Shown piece by piece: positions 40,653-42,497 of a DNA stretch of 42,497 nt. The notes under the pieces are model-generated. The model ran no database searches and was not told the origin of the DNA. It was given only the letters and a program-made list of their open reading frames with translations. How positions within the stretch are numbered: position 1 is the stretch's first letter; the number at the start of each line of letters is the position of its first letter. The position numbers were made by a program, and so were the translations under genes. Source of the stretch: Streptomyces sp. ISL-66 (GTDB taxonomy: Bacteria; Actinomycetota; Actinomycetes; Streptomycetales; Streptomycetaceae); NCBI RefSeq assembly GCF_018614135.1, contig NZ_JAGGOW010000162.1:1-42497 (forward strand), in the 5' to 3' direction.

Positions 40653-41984
40653 TCAGGAGCCGGCCGGGGCGACGACCGCGTAGATCCGGCCGTCGAGGGG
40701 GCGCTGGACGCGCGCGACGCGGTCCTGGTAGTTGCCCTCGATGGTCGTCACGGTGCCGTCGCCGTTGTTGCGTTCGACGACGCCGACGTGGGTGCTCGTG
40801 CTGGTGCTCCCCGGGCCGGTGCCGAAGAGGACCACGTCGCCGGGCTGCGGGTTGGAGTTGCGGACGTCGGTCCTGAGCGTTCCGTGGTCACGGCCGTAGT
40901 AGTAGAAGTCGCCGGTGAAGGCGGTGTGGTATTTGATCCCGGCCTGCTGCCAGGTCCAGCTGGCGAAGTGGGCGCACCACGCCTCGCAGGGGCCGTAGGG
41001 GTTGCAGTTGTTGCCCCACTCGTGCACGCCCCGGTCGAGTTCGTGCTGTGCGGCCTGGACGGTCTTCTCGCGGACGCTGCCCGACAGCGGGGGGAGACTG
41101 GGGGTGCCGCCGCTGGGCTGTCCGCCCGGGGTGGTGGTGCCGATCTCGCGGGTGATGCCCATCGCGGCCATGGTCTGGGGGCCGGCGATGCCGTCCACGT
41201 CGAGGTGGTGGGCGGTCTGGTAGTTCCGTACGGCGGTGAGGGTGGCGGGGCCGTAGTCCCCGTCGGCGCCGGTGTTCGCGGCCGACTGGACCTGCTTGAC
41301 CTTGGCGGCGAGAGTGCCGTTGGTCTGCGGGCCCGCGATGCCGTCCACCTCTATGTCGTTGTCGCTCTGGAAGGACAGGACGGCGTTCTTGGTGATCGGG
41401 CCGTAGGCGCCGTCGACGCCGCTCAGGGGCAGGTAGCCGAGGCCGGCGAGGTTCCGCTGGAGGAGACGGGTGTCCGGGCTGGTGCCCTGACCGCTGGAGA
41501 CGATGCGGTCGATGTTCATCGCGCCCATGGTCTGCGGGCCGGCGATGCCGTCCACGTCGAGGTGGTGGGCGGTCTGGTAGTTCCGTACGGCGGTGAGGGT
41601 GGCGGGACCGTAGTCCCCGTCGGCGCCGGTGTTCGCCGCCGACTGGACCTTCTTGACCTTGGCCAGGAGCGCGGCCATGGTGAGGGGGCCCGCCTGGCCG
41701 TCCACTTCCAGGCCGTTGTCGTGCTGGAAGTGCCGTACGGAGTCGGCCGTTTGGGGACCGGCGACGCCGTCCACTCCGCTCATCGGCAGGTAGCTGAGAC
41801 CCGCGAGGCCGCGTTGGAGCAGGGGGACGTCCGCGGCATGCGCCGTCTGTGCCGGGCCGAGCATCAGGCCTGTCAGCAGGGTGAGGAACGCGAGGGTGAA
41901 CGCTATGAGGTGGATGGACCCGCGCCCGGATGCGGCGCCTGTGGCGGCTGCCGCAGGCCCGGGCCGTTGGGTGGTTTCGGGCAT
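40653..41984 (-). CDS. Secreted CHAP-domain protein with four peptidoglycan-binding repeats
   Basis: This 443-residue protein has a membrane-crossing signal peptide (about 24-51), four PG_binding_1 repeats (about 54-108, 110-157, 172-226, 228-277), a Gly/Pro/Thr linker (281-302) and a C-terminal CHAP domain (about 303-440). CHAP enzymes are cysteine amidases or endopeptidases that cut peptidoglycan. The catalytic Cys is Cys337 in CEAWCAHFASW, His399 is in STHVGVVERN, and Glu416/Asn418 lie in TTIEGNY. Repeats 2 and 4 are nearly identical (a 139-bp DNA repeat). Order and strand suggest cotranscription with the three small binding proteins. It could be a cell-wall remodelling or lytic enzyme; a phage origin is possible but not shown. 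Confidence 0.9.
   Translation of the reverse strand: MPETTQRPGPAAAATGAASGRGSIHLIAFTLAFLTLLTGLMLGPAQTAHAADVPLLQRGLAGLSYLPMSGVDGVAGPQTADSVRHFQHDNGLEVDGQAGPLTMAALLAKVKKVQSAANTGADGDYGPATLTAVRNYQTAHHLDVDGIAGPQTMGAMNIDRIVSSGQGTSPDTRLLQRNLAGLGYLPLSGVDGAYGPITKNAVLSFQSDNDIEVDGIAGPQTNGTLAAKVKQVQSAANTGADGDYGPATLTAVRNYQTAHHLDVDGIAGPQTMAAMGITREIGTTTPGGQPSGGTPSLPPLSGSVREKTVQAAQHELDRGVHEWGNNCNPYGPCEAWCAHFASWTWQQAGIKYHTAFTGDFYYYGRDHGTLRTDVRNSNPQPGDVVLFGTGPGSTSTSTHVGVVERNNGDGTVTTIEGNYQDRVARVQRPLDGRIYAVVAPAGS
41168..41664 (-). repeat. 139-bp internal DNA repeat (copies 41168-41306 and 41526-41664)
   Basis: The two copies are 358 bases apart and differ at four of 139 positions. They encode the second and fourth peptidoglycan-binding repeats (SAANTGADGDYGPATLTAVR then NYQTAHHLDVDGIAGPQTM). 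The other two repeats of the gene are far more diverged, so one of these copies was made or homogenised recently. Confidence 0.8.
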
Positions 41985-42048
41985 GACTGCCGAACCCCTT
42001 TCATTGGATGGGGTGTCGAGGGGAACGTGCGGTCGGGTTCCGGCGCTC

Positions 42049-42468
42049 TCAGCCCCTGGTCGAGGCGACCAGCGCCTCCCAGGTCATGGGGCCGACGATG
42101 CCGTCGACCTGCAGCCTCGCGCTCAGCTGGAACCTACGCACGTAGCGGTCGGTGATCGGGCCGAACTGTCCGTCGACGAAGTCGTCGCTCCAGTCGGCCT
42201 CGTCGATGCCGATCGACGAGAGTCTGCTCTGGAGCGACTTCACACACACCCCGGACGAGCCCTGGGAGAAGTTCCGCGCGGGGATCGTCCAGTAGCCGTT
42301 CGGAGAGGTGCGCGAACCGACGCTCGACAGGCAGTCGGCGTAGTAGGAGTCGTCAGCGTGGGCCGCGGAGGCCGACACCAGCAGGGAGCCGACGGCGGCC
42401 GCGGCGAGCGCCAGGGCGGTGAGACCCCTGGCGGGGCGGTTCTTGGCGGCGCGGTTCTTGAAAGACAT
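42049..42468 (-). CDS. Secreted peptidoglycan-binding domain protein
   Basis: This 139-residue protein has a signal peptide (1-38, ending ASAAHA), then DCLSSVGSRTSPNGYWTIPA, and a PG_binding_1 domain: FSQGSSGVCVKSLQSRLSSI, FVDGQFGPITDRYVRRFQLS and VDGIVGPMTWEAL. The two cysteines match those of 39763 and 40203. It is the first gene of the cluster; its promoter lies beyond the window end. The first gene and the CHAP gene are 64 bases apart. Confidence 0.85.
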   Translation of the reverse strand: MSFKNRAAKNRPARGLTALALAAAAVGSLLVSASAAHADDSYYADCLSSVGSRTSPNGYWTIPARNFSQGSSGVCVKSLQSRLSSIGIDEADWSDDFVDGQFGPITDRYVRRFQLSARLQVDGIVGPMTWEALVASTRG

Positions 42469-42497
42469 GTGGATATGAGTGGGTGTTAAGTCCGACT

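Noticed and set aside
40164..42155. A 663-codon open frame on the plus strand opposite the peptidoglycan-binding cluster
   Set aside because: It is the antisense shadow of real genes in high-GC DNA: Gly/Val/Arg/Ala-rich, low complexity and no family pattern, while the minus strand shows signal peptides and domains.

Overview
The window is high-GC actinobacterial DNA, almost certainly Streptomyces: third-position GC bias, GTG starts, a chaplin gene, rsb-type sigma-factor regulators, bacterial terpene synthases and Streptomyces-type IS elements all point there. The many broken transposases and truncated genes suggest an accessory region such as a chromosome arm or large plasmid, but the window itself does not say which. 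I found no rRNA, tRNA, CRISPR array or replication origin.

Layout. (1) 1-9360: a MITE-like element, a CBS-domain protein, an IS5-type transposase with its accessory gene, a frameshifted TPR/Sel1 gene, a decayed ISL3 transposase, several small Streptomyces-type genes (a membrane-anchored protein, a CBM48 protein, a CxYC/CPHY zinc-ribbon-like protein) and remnants of an XRE regulator and a helicase-associated (HA) protein. (2) 9646-17203: a signalling block with an RsbW-like kinase, a hypothetical protein, a GAF-SpoIIE phosphatase, a MarR regulator and a tightly overlapping operon rsbR-rsbS-rsbT-(HATPase-RsbX fusion)-RsbU-like phosphatase, that is, a stressosome module. No sigma factor lies in the window. 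(3) 17204-24420: a multiply broken Mu-type transposase, a serine-recombinase tail, an intact membrane-anchored alpha/beta hydrolase with a tandem palindrome array in front, and a decayed IS21 element. (4) 24544-31426: a second CxYC/CPHY protein, a chaplin, a small secreted protein, an IS481 fragment, a truncated HA-domain helicase joined to a barstar-like remnant, two hypothetical genes and another HA-domain remnant. (5) 31661-34090: two tandem terpene synthases. (6) 34745-39380: an IS630 scrap, a 54-residue gene, an EF-hand/methylglyoxal-synthase fusion, IS701 and IS256 remnants and an ATP-dependent DNA ligase fragment interrupted by a 796-bp insertion carrying a small HTH/TM gene. (7) 39763-42468: a four-gene cluster of secreted peptidoglycan-binding proteins, one with a CHAP hydrolase domain.

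How the genes may work together. The rsb block can be read as a partner-switching circuit: RsbR/RsbS scaffold, RsbT kinase, an RsbX-like phosphatase to reset it, RsbU-like and GAF-SpoIIE phosphatases as outputs and an RsbW-like kinase as the anti-sigma/anti-anti-sigma arm. The chaplin, small secreted protein and peptidoglycan-binding cluster are cell-surface functions. The most unusual single protein is the fusion of four calcium-binding EF-hand loops to a complete methylglyoxal synthase. The best hidden genes are two diverged copies of a 56-58 residue protein whose codons differ mainly at third positions.
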